The translations under genes were made by a program, and so were the position numbers. DNA of 64,000 bases from positions 186,001 to 250,000 of IMG/VR virus record IMGVR_UViG_3300007513_000001. One strand, 5' to 3'. The notes beneath the pieces are model-generated. The model was not told the origin of the DNA and did not search any database. It saw nothing but the letters and a program-made list of their open reading frames with translations. This document shows positions 27,719-35,269 of the stretch, in pieces. Position 1 is the stretch's first letter, and every line of letters begins with the position of its first letter. Origin of the DNA: a virus.

Positions 27719-27757
27719 ATCTGTAACGGATAAAATTTATAAAAGTAGAGAAGAGAA

Positions 27758-28360
27758 ATGAAGTGGATTACGAAAATATCTCCATTAGTTAAAGAATTTG
27801 AATTGAGAAAAAACCCGATTATTATTCGAGTAAATAAGTTCGATGAAGAAGCAGCTAAAAAGTTTAGTCAGGAAGTAGCGCAAGCTCATAACACTGGCCA
27901 AAAAGTTATTCCAGTAGTAATAGATTCTTACGGAGGGCAAGTATATAGTTTAATGTCTATGATTAGCGCTATTAAAAACTCTGAGCTTCCTGTAGCCACA
28001 ATAGTTGAGGGCAAGGCTATGTCGTGCGGTGCTATATTGTTTTCTTTCGGTACAGCCGGCTATAGGTTTATGGATGCTGATGCAACAGTAATGATTCATG
28101 ACGTTTCTTCTATGGATATGGGTAAGGTTGAAGAATTAAAAGCTGGAGCAATGGAAGCAGATCGATTAAATCAAATTGTGTATAAAATGATGGCACAAAA
28201 CTGTGGTAAAAAAGACGATTATTTCATGAAGCTTGTAGACAAGAAAAAGCACGCCGATTGGTTCTTAGACGCTAATGAAGCTAAAAAGCACGGGCTAGCA
28301 AATCACGTCAGAGTTCCGGTTTTACACGTTAAAGTAAATGTAGACTTAGATTTTGAGTAG
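27758..28360 (+). CDS. ClpP-like serine protease (S14 family)
   Basis: The 200-aa protein has the ClpP fold pattern: 'VVIDSYGGQV' (the Gly-rich oxyanion strand), catalytic Ser89 in 'EGKAMSCGA', His114 in 'VMIHDVSS', and Asp167 in 'HADWFLDANEAKKHGLAN'. Length is close to that of E. coli ClpP (207 aa). In phages such proteins act as head maturation proteases or as ClpP mimics. It lies beside the endolysin and far from any recognised capsid gene, so its role is uncertain. The leader contains ATTTAT and the SD GTAGAGAAGAG. Confidence 0.88.
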   Translation: MKWITKISPLVKEFELRKNPIIIRVNKFDEEAAKKFSQEVAQAHNTGQKVIPVVIDSYGGQVYSLMSMISAIKNSELPVATIVEGKAMSCGAILFSFGTAGYRFMDADATVMIHDVSSMDMGKVEELKAGAMEADRLNQIVYKMMAQNCGKKDDYFMKLVDKKKHADWFLDANEAKKHGLANHVRVPVLHVKVNVDLDFE

Positions 28361-28374
28361 ATAGGAGCTACAAA

Positions 28375-29310
28375 ATGGCTATAGACAAAGTTTTTTATAA
28401 CAAGAGCTCAGCAGATTCTTTGGGTTGGAAACCAGATTGGTTCAACGCGAAATATCATGATGAAGATCTAGTTAAAGCAATTCGAGCTTGGCAAAAAGAA
28501 AGGGGCTTAACAGCCGACGGGCTTTGTGGACCAGCGACGTATAGAAGAATCTGGACAGAAAGAGACGCTGAAATAGGAAACTATATACCTTATCATCATA
28601 AAGCAAAAGATCGTAATTTTATCATTCACAACAGTAAGCCAATCCACATAGAGTGGGATAAAGTCGTGTTATGGTCTGATGAGGGTGGATTAAAAATGAA
28701 GCCAGGTACATATTACGATTATGGTGGCAAACCAGATAGAAATCCCTCACATTTCGTGAATCATTGGGATGTATGCCTTTCTTCTGAGTCGTGCGTAAAA
28801 GTTCTTAACAAAAGAGGGGTTTCCGTACATTTTTGCATTGATAACGATGGAACAATATACCAAATTTTGGACACTCAACACGGAGCTTGGCACGCTGGAA
28901 ACGTTTATGGAAACAAACAAGGGATTGGCGTAGAGATAAGCAATGCTTATTACACAAAATACCAAAACTGGTATGTTAAAAATGGATTCGGAGAAAGACC
29001 AATTCAAGAACACGGTTACGTACACGGCAGAACTCTAGACCCGTTCACCGATTTTTATCCAGTTCAACTCGAAGCGCTTAAAGCTCTGTGGAAAGCTGTT
29101 CACCTTGGACTTGGTGTTCCTCTAGAATATCCAAAAAATTCTGATGGATATATTGAAACTGGGGTCCACAAAGATGTTTCAAAGGGTAAGTTCGCTGGTT
29201 TTTGTAATCATTATAATTTTACTAGAAACAAAATAGACTGCGCTGGCTTAGACCTTCCCTCTCTTCTTCAAGATGTTATAAATTCTCCAAAGTATTGTTT
29301 GGACGACTAA
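28375..29310 (+). CDS. Endolysin: N-acetylmuramoyl-L-alanine amidase with peptidoglycan-binding domain
   Basis: Residues 1-60 form a PG_binding_1-like domain ('LVKAIRAWQKERGLTADGL', 'GPATYRRIW'). Residues about 105-300 form an Amidase_2 (T7 lysozyme-type) domain with 'HFVNHWDVC', 'VHFCIDNDGTIYQILD', 'AWHAGNVYGNKQGIGVEISNA' (zinc His and Gly/Glu features) and a C-terminal 'CNHYNFTRNKIDCAG' supplying the final ligands. The enzyme would cut the bond between MurNAc and L-Ala during lysis. There is no signal peptide, so it needs a holin or another route. SD TAGGAG precedes ATG. Confidence 0.9.
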   Translation: MAIDKVFYNKSSADSLGWKPDWFNAKYHDEDLVKAIRAWQKERGLTADGLCGPATYRRIWTERDAEIGNYIPYHHKAKDRNFIIHNSKPIHIEWDKVVLWSDEGGLKMKPGTYYDYGGKPDRNPSHFVNHWDVCLSSESCVKVLNKRGVSVHFCIDNDGTIYQILDTQHGAWHAGNVYGNKQGIGVEISNAYYTKYQNWYVKNGFGERPIQEHGYVHGRTLDPFTDFYPVQLEALKALWKAVHLGLGVPLEYPKNSDGYIETGVHKDVSKGKFAGFCNHYNFTRNKIDCAGLDLPSLLQDVINSPKYCLDD

Positions 29311-29311
29311 A

Positions 29312-29758
29312 ATGGCAAACATAAAAAATCGCTGGAGAACGATGAGTTTAGTTTCTACGCATCTGTGTAAAACTAGCGACGTTGGATTTCATGGAAATCT
29401 TTTTGGAGGTAAGCTTTTAGCTTGGCTCGACGAAGCAGGAGCTGCTTTATCGGCTGAGTTTACAGAGACGGGAAAAATTGTTACGAAACATATTTCAGAA
29501 GTAAACTTTCAAAGCCCTGTCAGGCCAGGCCAGCTTATTAAGATTTATGGAAAGATTTTAAAAGTTGGAAAAACGTCTTTGACGATAGAAGTAGAAGCTA
29601 GGAGACACAGTATTTATAACGGAACGCAAAAACCAGTTTGTAAATGTCAGATGGTTTTTGTTAGAATCGATGGTGATGGAGAGGCTGTGCCTATCCCTCC
29701 CCATATTCACCAAAAATTCGCTCGGCCCATTGAAAGAGGAAATAAAGATGGAAAATAA
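29312..29758 (+). CDS. Hotdog-fold acyl-CoA thioesterase
   Basis: The 148-aa protein resembles YciA/BFIT-type acyl-CoA hydrolases: 'NLFGGKLLAWLDEAGA' carries the catalytic Asp/Glu helix, followed by 'TKHISEVNFQSPVRPGQLIKIYGKI' and 'KTSLTIEVEAR'. It would hydrolyse acyl-CoA to the free acid and CoA, a host-metabolism gene rarely noted in phages. It begins 1 nt after the endolysin stop and overlaps the ThyX start by 11 nt. Its place in the lysis/nucleotide stretch does not explain its job; effects on host membrane lipids are speculation. Confidence 0.85.
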   Translation: MANIKNRWRTMSLVSTHLCKTSDVGFHGNLFGGKLLAWLDEAGAALSAEFTETGKIVTKHISEVNFQSPVRPGQLIKIYGKILKVGKTSLTIEVEARRHSIYNGTQKPVCKCQMVFVRIDGDGEAVPIPPHIHQKFARPIERGNKDGK

Positions 29759-30464
29759 ATCAATAGAGCTTTATGGAGACGGCATTGGCTCTGTAGATTA
29801 TGTCGACCACATGGGTTCCGATCTTACTATTGTCAACAGCGCTCGCGTATCATTTGGCAAGCAAAAAATGACAATGGATAAAAGAGATGAAAAACTTATT
29901 AAGTACCTTATGGAACACAAGCACACCTCAACGATGGAACACAATATTGTTACGTTTCGTTTTACTGTTCCTCTTTACGTTAGGTCTCAGCATCATCGTC
30001 ATAGAACTTGGTCCTATAATGAGATCTCTCGCAGATACACGGATGTAGATATTAGATTTTATGAACCAAAATCTTTTAGAACTCAGCATGAATCAAATCG
30101 ACAAGCGTCTAATACAAAAGAATTAATCAATCCAGAGTTAAATTTGGGCGGCGGCAAATATAAGATGACAGCTGCGGAGGCATCAATCGGACTTCGAAAT
30201 ACTTCACTAGAACTTTTTAATTTATTGATTGAATCTGGTGTTTGCCGAGAACAAGCCAGAGGAATACTCCCGCAAAACATGTACACAGAATACTATGGTA
30301 CTGTCGATCTAAATAATTTGCTTAAATTTGTTGAGCTTAGAACGCATGATGGTGCTCAGTGGGAAATTCAAAAAGTCGCTGAAGCTTGTTTAGATATTGC
30401 TGAAACTCTGTGGCCAATTACTATTAATTGTTACAGAGAAACTAGGGGCAAAACTCATGAATGA
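29748..30464 (+). CDS. thyX: Flavin-dependent thymidylate synthase ThyX
   Basis: ATG 29748 is chosen because it has the SD AGAGG and gives a 238-aa protein of normal ThyX size; a longer upstream frame would run deep into the thioesterase gene. The signature RHRxxSxNExSxRY is intact at residues 84-97 ('RHRTWSYNEISRRY'), and the usual 'EHKHTSTMEHNIVTFRF' and C-terminal 'RTHDGAQWEIQKVAEACLDI' blocks are present. It converts dUMP to dTMP using FAD and methylenetetrahydrofolate. Together with the RNR, dUTPase, dCMP deaminase and thymidine kinase it gives the phage its own dTTP supply. Confidence 0.95.
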   Translation: MENKSIELYGDGIGSVDYVDHMGSDLTIVNSARVSFGKQKMTMDKRDEKLIKYLMEHKHTSTMEHNIVTFRFTVPLYVRSQHHRHRTWSYNEISRRYTDVDIRFYEPKSFRTQHESNRQASNTKELINPELNLGGGKYKMTAAEASIGLRNTSLELFNLLIESGVCREQARGILPQNMYTEYYGTVDLNNLLKFVELRTHDGAQWEIQKVAEACLDIAETLWPITINCYRETRGKTHE

Positions 30465-30675
30465 AAATGACAGATCTACCCTTAATGACAAGCAAATGCT
30501 TTTCACGCTTATTACAGCTTTGGTTAAGCGTGAGGGTGGAGAAATACGAATTTCTGAAGAAGAGATGGATTCCGTTATAAAACAAGACATCATGATGATG
30601 TATTATGATAAAAAATTAGCTGAAATAATTTTAACAGTAAAGCTTTTGGGGTCTGAAATATCTGGAGAACAATGA
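30457..30675 (+). CDS. Hypothetical small protein (72 aa)
   Basis: The start at ATG 30457 overlaps the thyX stop by 8 nt. The protein is helical, acidic and Met-rich ('QDIMMMYYDKKLAEIILTVKLLG'), with no recognised motif or membrane segment. A short hairpin follows it. Many T4-like phages carry small accessory proteins like this; function is not assigned. Confidence 0.55.
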   Translation: MNENDRSTLNDKQMLFTLITALVKREGGEIRISEEEMDSVIKQDIMMMYYDKKLAEIILTVKLLGSEISGEQ

Positions 30676-30681
30676 TTAAAT

Positions 30682-30699
30682 CTTCTATACTTATAGAAG
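30682..30699 (+). promoter_or_regulatory. 7-bp hairpin just before a small ORF
   Basis: CTTCTAT (30682-30688) pairs perfectly with ATAGAAG (30693-30699) around ACTT. It lies directly before the SD GGTGAAGAG of the 60-aa ORF at 30710, so it could be a leader element. There is no T-tract. Confidence 0.35.
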
Positions 30700-30709
30700 T
30701 GGTGAAGAG

Positions 30710-30892
30710 ATGTTTTTTCTAAAAATTTGGAATTTTTTAAAAATAAAATTTAAAAAAAAAGATCCTATTGCTGATGAGCTCCCAGAAACCATAATTTATT
30801 TTAATGAGTACTCGCATTATAGACTAAAGTTTAATGCTGATAAAAACATGTATCAAAAAGTTCTCGAATATCAAGAAGAGAACATAGATTAA
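30710..30892 (+). CDS. Hypothetical small protein (60 aa)
   Basis: The protein has a hydrophobic/basic N-terminal helix ('MFFLKIWNFLKIKFKKK') that could sit on the membrane surface, then a short polar part ending 'YQKVLEYQEENID'. An SD is present (GGTGAAGAG). Length and composition fit a small membrane-associated accessory protein. No family is recognised. Confidence 0.5.
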   Translation: MFFLKIWNFLKIKFKKKDPIADELPETIIYFNEYSHYRLKFNADKNMYQKVLEYQEENID

Positions 30893-30937
30893 TAGAAGAA
30901 CGTATTATATTTATAGACGTTAACCCAGTGAGCGTTT

Positions 30938-31177
30938 ATGTCTAGTTCTAATAAGTGCATTGAAGTCTCTGAATCGATATTAAAGTTAAGAACTTTAAGA
31001 GAAAAGCTCTGTAAAAATGACGATGAATGGAAAAAAGCTTTTGAAGTAAGAGACTATGTTATAAGTGGATTGCAAGAACTTCAAGACATGCTTGACGATG
31101 AAACAACAGCTAAAAAAGATTGTTCTTTAAAATTGAGAGAAATATTACATTACTTCAAGGAAAACAACAATGTCTGA
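30938..31177 (+). CDS. Hypothetical helical protein (79 aa)
   Basis: A fully helical, charged protein with heptad-like spacing ('ILKLRTLREKLCKNDDEWKKAFEVRDYVISGLQELQDML'), probably a short coiled coil. The leader 30899-30921 contains an inverted repeat AACGT...ACGTT around TATATTTATA. It overlaps the next gene by 8 nt. Function is unknown. Confidence 0.55.
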   Translation: MSSSNKCIEVSESILKLRTLREKLCKNDDEWKKAFEVRDYVISGLQELQDMLDDETTAKKDCSLKLREILHYFKENNNV

Positions 31178-31490
31178 TCAAGATGGCTGGAGCGAATATT
31201 CTCGTTTAGTTCTTAAAGAGCTTGAAACCTTAGCGTCAAGCATACAATCTTTAAATTCTGAAATTCAAGAGCTCAAACAAGAGATTGCTAGAATGAGAGA
31301 ACGCGAAGACCGAGTTGACGAGCTTCGAGCGTGGAAAGAAAAAGTCGATGAAGTTGCTTCCCCATCTCAATTACAAACTGTACTCAAAGAAGTAGATGAT
31401 CTCAAACAGTTTAAAACGAAAGCAGTTACAATCTTTGCGGTTGTGCAGTTTGGCATGGCGTTTTTCGCTTGGGCAATGAAATTTATGTAA
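31170..31490 (+). CDS. Tail-anchored coiled-coil protein, possible lysis accessory
   Basis: Residues 10-50 form a clear coiled coil ('LETLASSIQSLNSEIQELKQ'), and the C-terminal 20 residues ('VTIFAVVQFGMAFFAWAMKF') form one transmembrane helix. This layout recalls XhlA-type holin partners and similar small proteins of T4-like marine phages. SD AAGGA precedes ATG 31170. It lies a few genes from the endolysin, so a role in membrane permeabilisation is possible but unproven. Confidence 0.6.
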   Translation: MSDQDGWSEYSRLVLKELETLASSIQSLNSEIQELKQEIARMREREDRVDELRAWKEKVDEVASPSQLQTVLKEVDDLKQFKTKAVTIFAVVQFGMAFFAWAMKFM

Positions 31491-31492
31491 AG

Positions 31493-31521
31493 ATTATTTG
31501 ATTGTGTTATAATCAAATAAT
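31493..31521 (+). promoter_or_regulatory. 11-bp inverted repeat holding an extended -10 promoter
   Basis: ATTATTTGATT (31493-31503) pairs perfectly with AATCAAATAAT (31511-31521) around GTGTTAT. Inside it is TGTTATAAT (31505-31513), an exact TGnTATAAT extended -10. Transcription would begin about at the A of ATG 31520, and no SD precedes that ATG, so the mRNA may be leaderless. The palindrome is a natural repressor-binding site or a hairpin in read-through RNA. Confidence 0.55.
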
Positions 31522-32329
31522 GACGAATGAAGAATTCCAGCGCTTACTTGGAAAAGGTTTATGGTGGGACCAAGTAATTAATCCAAAGACAAGATCGTGC
31601 TACGATGATCTTAAAAATCTGCCGAATGTATTTGAGTGTTTCTGCCAGGCTCATCCCCTTCCAATACGCCCAGCTTTACCATATTACGATGGCGATAAAA
31701 AAATCACAACTTTGCTAGCAGGAATTCCAAGATCGGGAAACACTGTTACCTGGCAGATTTTAAACTCTTTAACCGATGGCCATGTTGTTAGAACCCACGG
31801 GTTTGCGGATAGCTGCCCTCTTTTATATGATTTTAGCGAAATTATTATAACTGTTAGGCACCCTTATGATGTAGCACATTCTATGAAAAGGCTGGGGTGG
31901 TATTCTAAAGAAAAAAATAAAGAAATTTGGAGCGATTTAAAAAACTTTACAAAGGTCAGTCAGTTTCAAAACTTAGGTTATCGCGCTGATTTAAAAATAA
32001 CGTATTTAAAATACGAAGAAGTCTGGAATAAGCCAGAGCAAAGAATAAGATATTTGAGCGACTTTTTAAATAAAAAACTGACAAATCAAGAGTTCAAAAA
32101 TGTTCTTTACGATACATCGATAGAAAAAAATATAAAAAGATCTAAAGCTCAAAGAATTCTATCTTTTAAAGCTGGGAAAAAGATTCAAGATAAAAATAAA
32201 ATTAATCCAAACCATATCGGCCCAAGAAAGGGTGCTCCCGGCGAAGGCCAAAATCTAAATAGAGATACGAAGATGGAAGTTTTTCAAACTTGCAGTTGGG
32301 CTTTTAATTGTTTTGGATATGAAAGATAG
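31520..32329 (+). CDS. Sulfotransferase-like protein
   Basis: The protein has 269 aa from ATG 31520; an upstream TTG 31502 is inside the promoter palindrome and is not preferred. The PAPS-binding motifs are visible: the 5'-phosphosulfate loop 'LLAGIPRSGNTVTWQIL' (about residues 65-81), the 3'-phosphate site 'ITVRHPYDVAHSM' (about 110-122), and a C-terminal 'GPRKGAPGEG' resembling the RKGxxGdW loop. It would move sulfate from PAPS to an alcohol or amine. The substrate is unknown; cell-surface sugar or a phage metabolite is possible. No SD is present and an extended -10 promoter abuts the start. Confidence 0.8.
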   Translation: MTNEEFQRLLGKGLWWDQVINPKTRSCYDDLKNLPNVFECFCQAHPLPIRPALPYYDGDKKITTLLAGIPRSGNTVTWQILNSLTDGHVVRTHGFADSCPLLYDFSEIIITVRHPYDVAHSMKRLGWYSKEKNKEIWSDLKNFTKVSQFQNLGYRADLKITYLKYEEVWNKPEQRIRYLSDFLNKKLTNQEFKNVLYDTSIEKNIKRSKAQRILSFKAGKKIQDKNKINPNHIGPRKGAPGEGQNLNRDTKMEVFQTCSWAFNCFGYER

Positions 32330-32337
32330 GAGAAGAT

Positions 32338-33144
32338 ATGCCTGAAGGGCCAGAATGTAAAAGGATTGGGGAGTCTCTCGCTCGAGAAGTCTCTAATAAG
32401 ACCATCGTGGGTATCGATATTTTAGGAGGCAGATATACTAAGAAAGAGCCTTCCGGTTTATCAGATTTAATTTCTGAATTGCCAGTAGGCGTCGTTGGAG
32501 TGGGCGTGCATGGAAAATTTATTTATTGGATCTTGCTCAAAGAATACTCTCTTTGGAACACGTTGGGAATGAGTGGATTTTGGTCTGGTGAAAAACAAAA
32601 GCATTCTAGAATAAGATTTAGCTTTTTAGATGGCTCTCAAGTTTATTTTAACGACACTAGAAATTTTGGAACTGTTAAGTTAGTAAAGGGAAAATCTGAG
32701 CTAGTAAAAAAACTACAGTCTCTTGGACCAGACATGCTTTCAGAAGACGTAGAAGACTCAACTTTTATTTCAGCTTTAAGAAAAAAGAATAAGCACAACA
32801 TTTGCAAAGTTATCATGGATCAAAGCGTAATAGCTGGTGTCGGAAATTATGTAAAAGCAGAATCTCTTTGGCTTGCTAAAATTAATCCAGCTAACGCAGT
32901 ATCAGAGTTAAATGATGAAAAGCTTGTTTCGCTTAACACTTCTATAAAAAATGTTCTTAGAGCTTCTTACCAAAGCGGAGGAGCAACAATTAAATCATAT
33001 CAAAATTTTAACGGTGAAATTGGAGATTACTCTTCGAAGTTTTTAGTATATAATCAGAAAACTGATCCTCACGGAAACAAAGTAATCAAATATCGAACTC
33101 CAGACGGAAGAACGACGCACTGGGTACCAGAAATTCAAATTTAG
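32338..33144 (+). CDS. Fpg/Nei-family DNA glycosylase, Nei-like, zincless
   Basis: The 268-aa protein begins 'MPEGPE', giving the catalytic Pro2 and Glu3 of the Fpg/Nei family; the PEGPE form is typical of Nei (endonuclease VIII). A conserved Lys lies in 'GVHGKFIYW', and the H2TH region has 'NICKVIMDQSVIAGVGNYVKAESLW'. The C-terminal 'LVYNQKTDPHGNKVIKYRTPDGRTTHWVPE' region has the beta-hairpin with its Arg but lacks the four zinc Cys, so it is a zincless finger as in NEIL1 and mimivirus Nei1. It should excise oxidised pyrimidines and nick the DNA. SD TAGGAG is present. Confidence 0.9.
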   Translation: MPEGPECKRIGESLAREVSNKTIVGIDILGGRYTKKEPSGLSDLISELPVGVVGVGVHGKFIYWILLKEYSLWNTLGMSGFWSGEKQKHSRIRFSFLDGSQVYFNDTRNFGTVKLVKGKSELVKKLQSLGPDMLSEDVEDSTFISALRKKNKHNICKVIMDQSVIAGVGNYVKAESLWLAKINPANAVSELNDEKLVSLNTSIKNVLRASYQSGGATIKSYQNFNGEIGDYSSKFLVYNQKTDPHGNKVIKYRTPDGRTTHWVPEIQI

Positions 33145-33153
33145 GAGAATAAA

Positions 33154-33432
33154 ATGGCAGAAAATAATTATAAAATGACAGATCACGCAATCGCGCACGT
33201 TGCTAAGCTCGTTCAGGTTGCTATGCTTACTGGCACAGATATTGTCGACCACTTGAGATCTCTAGAGTTTTCTTTAGATGAGTCTGGAAATCTTGTACCG
33301 GCAGAAAAGTCTTTATCTTCTTTAGGCATGGAAATTGAATCTATGTTTACTGAAATTGAAAATTCGCAACCCCAAGAAGAAGAAAACAATTTTCAATTAG
33401 ATTCTCGAAACGTCTCTATTTTTGAAGCTTAA
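33154..33432 (+). CDS. Hypothetical small protein (92 aa)
   Basis: A helical N-terminal half ('HAIAHVAKLVQVAMLTGTDI') is followed by 'LRSLEFSLDESGNLVPAE' and an acidic Gln/Glu tail. The segment 'L..LEF.LDES' resembles part of the N-terminus of the next gene's protein ('LQQLEFAVGES'), suggesting a small shared domain. SD TAGGAG. Function unknown. Confidence 0.6.
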   Translation: MAENNYKMTDHAIAHVAKLVQVAMLTGTDIVDHLRSLEFSLDESGNLVPAEKSLSSLGMEIESMFTEIENSQPQEEENNFQLDSRNVSIFEA

Positions 33433-33471
33433 AGCGAAAATGTGATACTTAGCATTAGCAAGTGTCATACA

Positions 33472-34281
33472 ATGAAAGCATCAAACAAAAGAGAAAAAAT
33501 AAAGCTTAGCCAAAAATATTCAGAAATGAATTTTTGGAAGAGCTCTCTTGAAGATATAAAAGATTTATTTCATGCTTATGATATAGAATTATCTGATTTT
33601 TTGCAACAACTAGAATTTGCGGTCGGGGAATCTGTTAAATCTCCAACAGAAGAAACTTCAATAATAAACCGAGAAGAAAAAGAAGATCCTCAAGCTAAGC
33701 TTGAAAACCCCCAATCTTGCAAAGAGTCTTTTGAAGAAAAAGAAAGAGAAGTTTACAATAATTCTGCTCCTTCGTGGATGAAAAAAGCTTTTAAAGCTAT
33801 TGCGATAAAAACGCATCCAGACAAAGTTTTATTTAGAGACGACTTATCTGAATCGCAAAAAGAAGATTTAGTAAAAAAATATGCTGCAGCTGCTGATGCA
33901 ATAGCGTCATCAAGCGGAATTGCTCTGTTGGAGATATCGAAATCTTTAGATATTGAATTAGATCTTTCGCCTAAAGAGCAGATTGATATGCTAGAAAACA
34001 AAATAAAAAAAATAAAATCTGAAATCCATGATCATAAAGCAATGGTTTCTTGGTCTTGGGGAGAATCTGAAGGAGATTTAAGCACTAGGACTAATTTAAT
34101 AGTTTACGTTAGAAGCTATTTGAAAAAACCAGTTTTAAATGCTAGCACAATAAAAACTCTTATAGAGAAATACGAAAATGGAGAAACTCTTTTTGAAAAA
34201 AACAATAAAAGAGATAAAATATTAAAAAGAAAAGTAGGAACGCACCCACATCCAAGCATCGGGAAAATGAGAAAAAAATGA
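33472..34281 (+). CDS. J-domain (DnaJ-like) protein
   Basis: It has 269 aa from ATG 33472; a GTG at 33442 is possible but less likely. Residues about 100-145 read 'SWMKKAFKAIAIKTHPDKVLF' and then helices, with the invariant HPD tripeptide at 115-117, so it should stimulate the ATPase of an Hsp70 (host DnaK). The J-domain is internal. The N-terminal 50 residues resemble the preceding small protein, and the C-terminal half is a Lys-rich coiled coil ('LENKIKKIKSEIHDHKAMVSW') ending in a basic tail. No Gly/Phe or zinc region is present. It may recruit host DnaK to phage replication or assembly. Confidence 0.78.
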   Translation: MKASNKREKIKLSQKYSEMNFWKSSLEDIKDLFHAYDIELSDFLQQLEFAVGESVKSPTEETSIINREEKEDPQAKLENPQSCKESFEEKEREVYNNSAPSWMKKAFKAIAIKTHPDKVLFRDDLSESQKEDLVKKYAAAADAIASSSGIALLEISKSLDIELDLSPKEQIDMLENKIKKIKSEIHDHKAMVSWSWGESEGDLSTRTNLIVYVRSYLKKPVLNASTIKTLIEKYENGETLFEKNNKRDKILKRKVGTHPHPSIGKMRKK

Positions 34282-34538
34282 AAGAAGGATCTCTTATTGT
34301 TTTTGAGCAATCAGCCCACGGTCAAGCTTTAGCAGACTACAAACTAAAAAATGTAGAAAATCAAATGGAGCTTTTTACATACCATTCAGCTCTAATAGAG
34401 CCTGGTGATTATGGAGTAATATGTAAATTACAAAAATTTGACTCTTTTAACCATGTGCTTTTAGCTGATGTTTTGATTGGAGATACTTTAATTTTCGATG
34501 TAGATCTAAGCGTTACTGAAATTTCTATAGTAAATTAG
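34278..34538 (+). CDS. Hypothetical beta-rich protein (86 aa)
   Basis: Its start overlaps the J-protein stop as ATGA, so it is translationally coupled. The sequence is mainly alternating hydrophobic strands ('YGVICKLQKFDSFNHVLLADVLIGDTLIFDVDL'), with no catalytic motif. It is the last gene before the one leftward gene of the central region and overlaps that gene's stop codon. Function unknown. Confidence 0.55.
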   Translation: MKEGSLIVFEQSAHGQALADYKLKNVENQMELFTYHSALIEPGDYGVICKLQKFDSFNHVLLADVLIGDTLIFDVDLSVTEISIVN

Positions 34539-35269
34539 AAACATTCTCTAGCTAAAGATACGCTGCCACCTTCACCAACTATAAAAGTTTTGATTTTGAC
34601 GTGAGGAAAATAATCTTTGCAAAGGTCGGCAATAGCATTGACGTTTCCTGAGCTGTCATCATAGAAATAAACTTCTTCTGGGTTATACTGATCTATGTAA
34701 GATCTCATTATTTTAGCTTTTGCTCCTGGTCCACCGCCACTGTCTCCCGCGGTGTTGATGTCAGAGCTAGATATGCTTAGTCCTTGATCAGATAAAAATT
34801 GAGCTATGTCTTTTTGATTAGTTGGGGTTATATTTTTTCCAGCTAGCGATTGAAGGTTTGAAGTTCCAGACCTAGCAGTAATGATTACTAGCATAGATCC
34901 GGGCATACCTTGCGCGCTTTTCGCGATAGACAAAACATTGTCTATGGGAGAAACTGTATCTAAATCAATGCTTGCTGTTTTAGAAAAATCAAACTTGTCT
35001 TCTAGTTCGTTGGCTGTTAAGAAATTTAGGTCTTTTCTTGCTTTTTCTTCGTATTTAGCAAAATCTTCTGAAGAGAACCAAACAACTTCACTCGAAGTTT
35101 CTCGATCATCAACAGCTTCAAAGTCTAAATTGTTATCGATAATCCAGTCCATAAATTGCGGATCTGATTCGTTGTTAGAATTAATTCTTTGTACTCCGAT
35201 TATACTGTTGGTGATAGCCAACGTATCATCAAAATCAAAAGCGAACAATTTTTTGATATTTTGAGGCAT
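34535..35269 (-). CDS. HAD-superfamily phosphatase
   Basis: The four HAD motifs are clear: motif I 'FAFDFDDTLA' with the nucleophile and acid/base Asp near the N-terminus, motif II 'LVIITAR', motif III Lys in 'GAKAKIM', and motif IV 'VYFYDDSSGN'. The 244-aa protein should be a Mg-dependent phosphatase; substrate unknown (nucleotide or polynucleotide 3'-phosphate ends are possible). It is the only leftward gene between 1 and 60.9 kb. It has its own SD (AAAGGA on the - strand) and converges on the 86-aa gene with 4-nt overlap. Confidence 0.85.
   Translation of the reverse strand: MPQNIKKLFAFDFDDTLAITNSIIGVQRINSNNESDPQFMDWIIDNNLDFEAVDDRETSSEVVWFSSEDFAKYEEKARKDLNFLTANELEDKFDFSKTASIDLDTVSPIDNVLSIAKSAQGMPGSMLVIITARSGTSNLQSLAGKNITPTNQKDIAQFLSDQGLSISSSDINTAGDSGGGPGAKAKIMRSYIDQYNPEEVYFYDDSSGNVNAIADLCKDYFPHVKIKTFIVGEGGSVSLARECF

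Noticed and set aside
29658-29747. Upstream extension of thyX
   Set aside because: The extra 30 residues run inside the thioesterase gene; ATG 29748 has an SD and gives the normal ThyX N-terminus.
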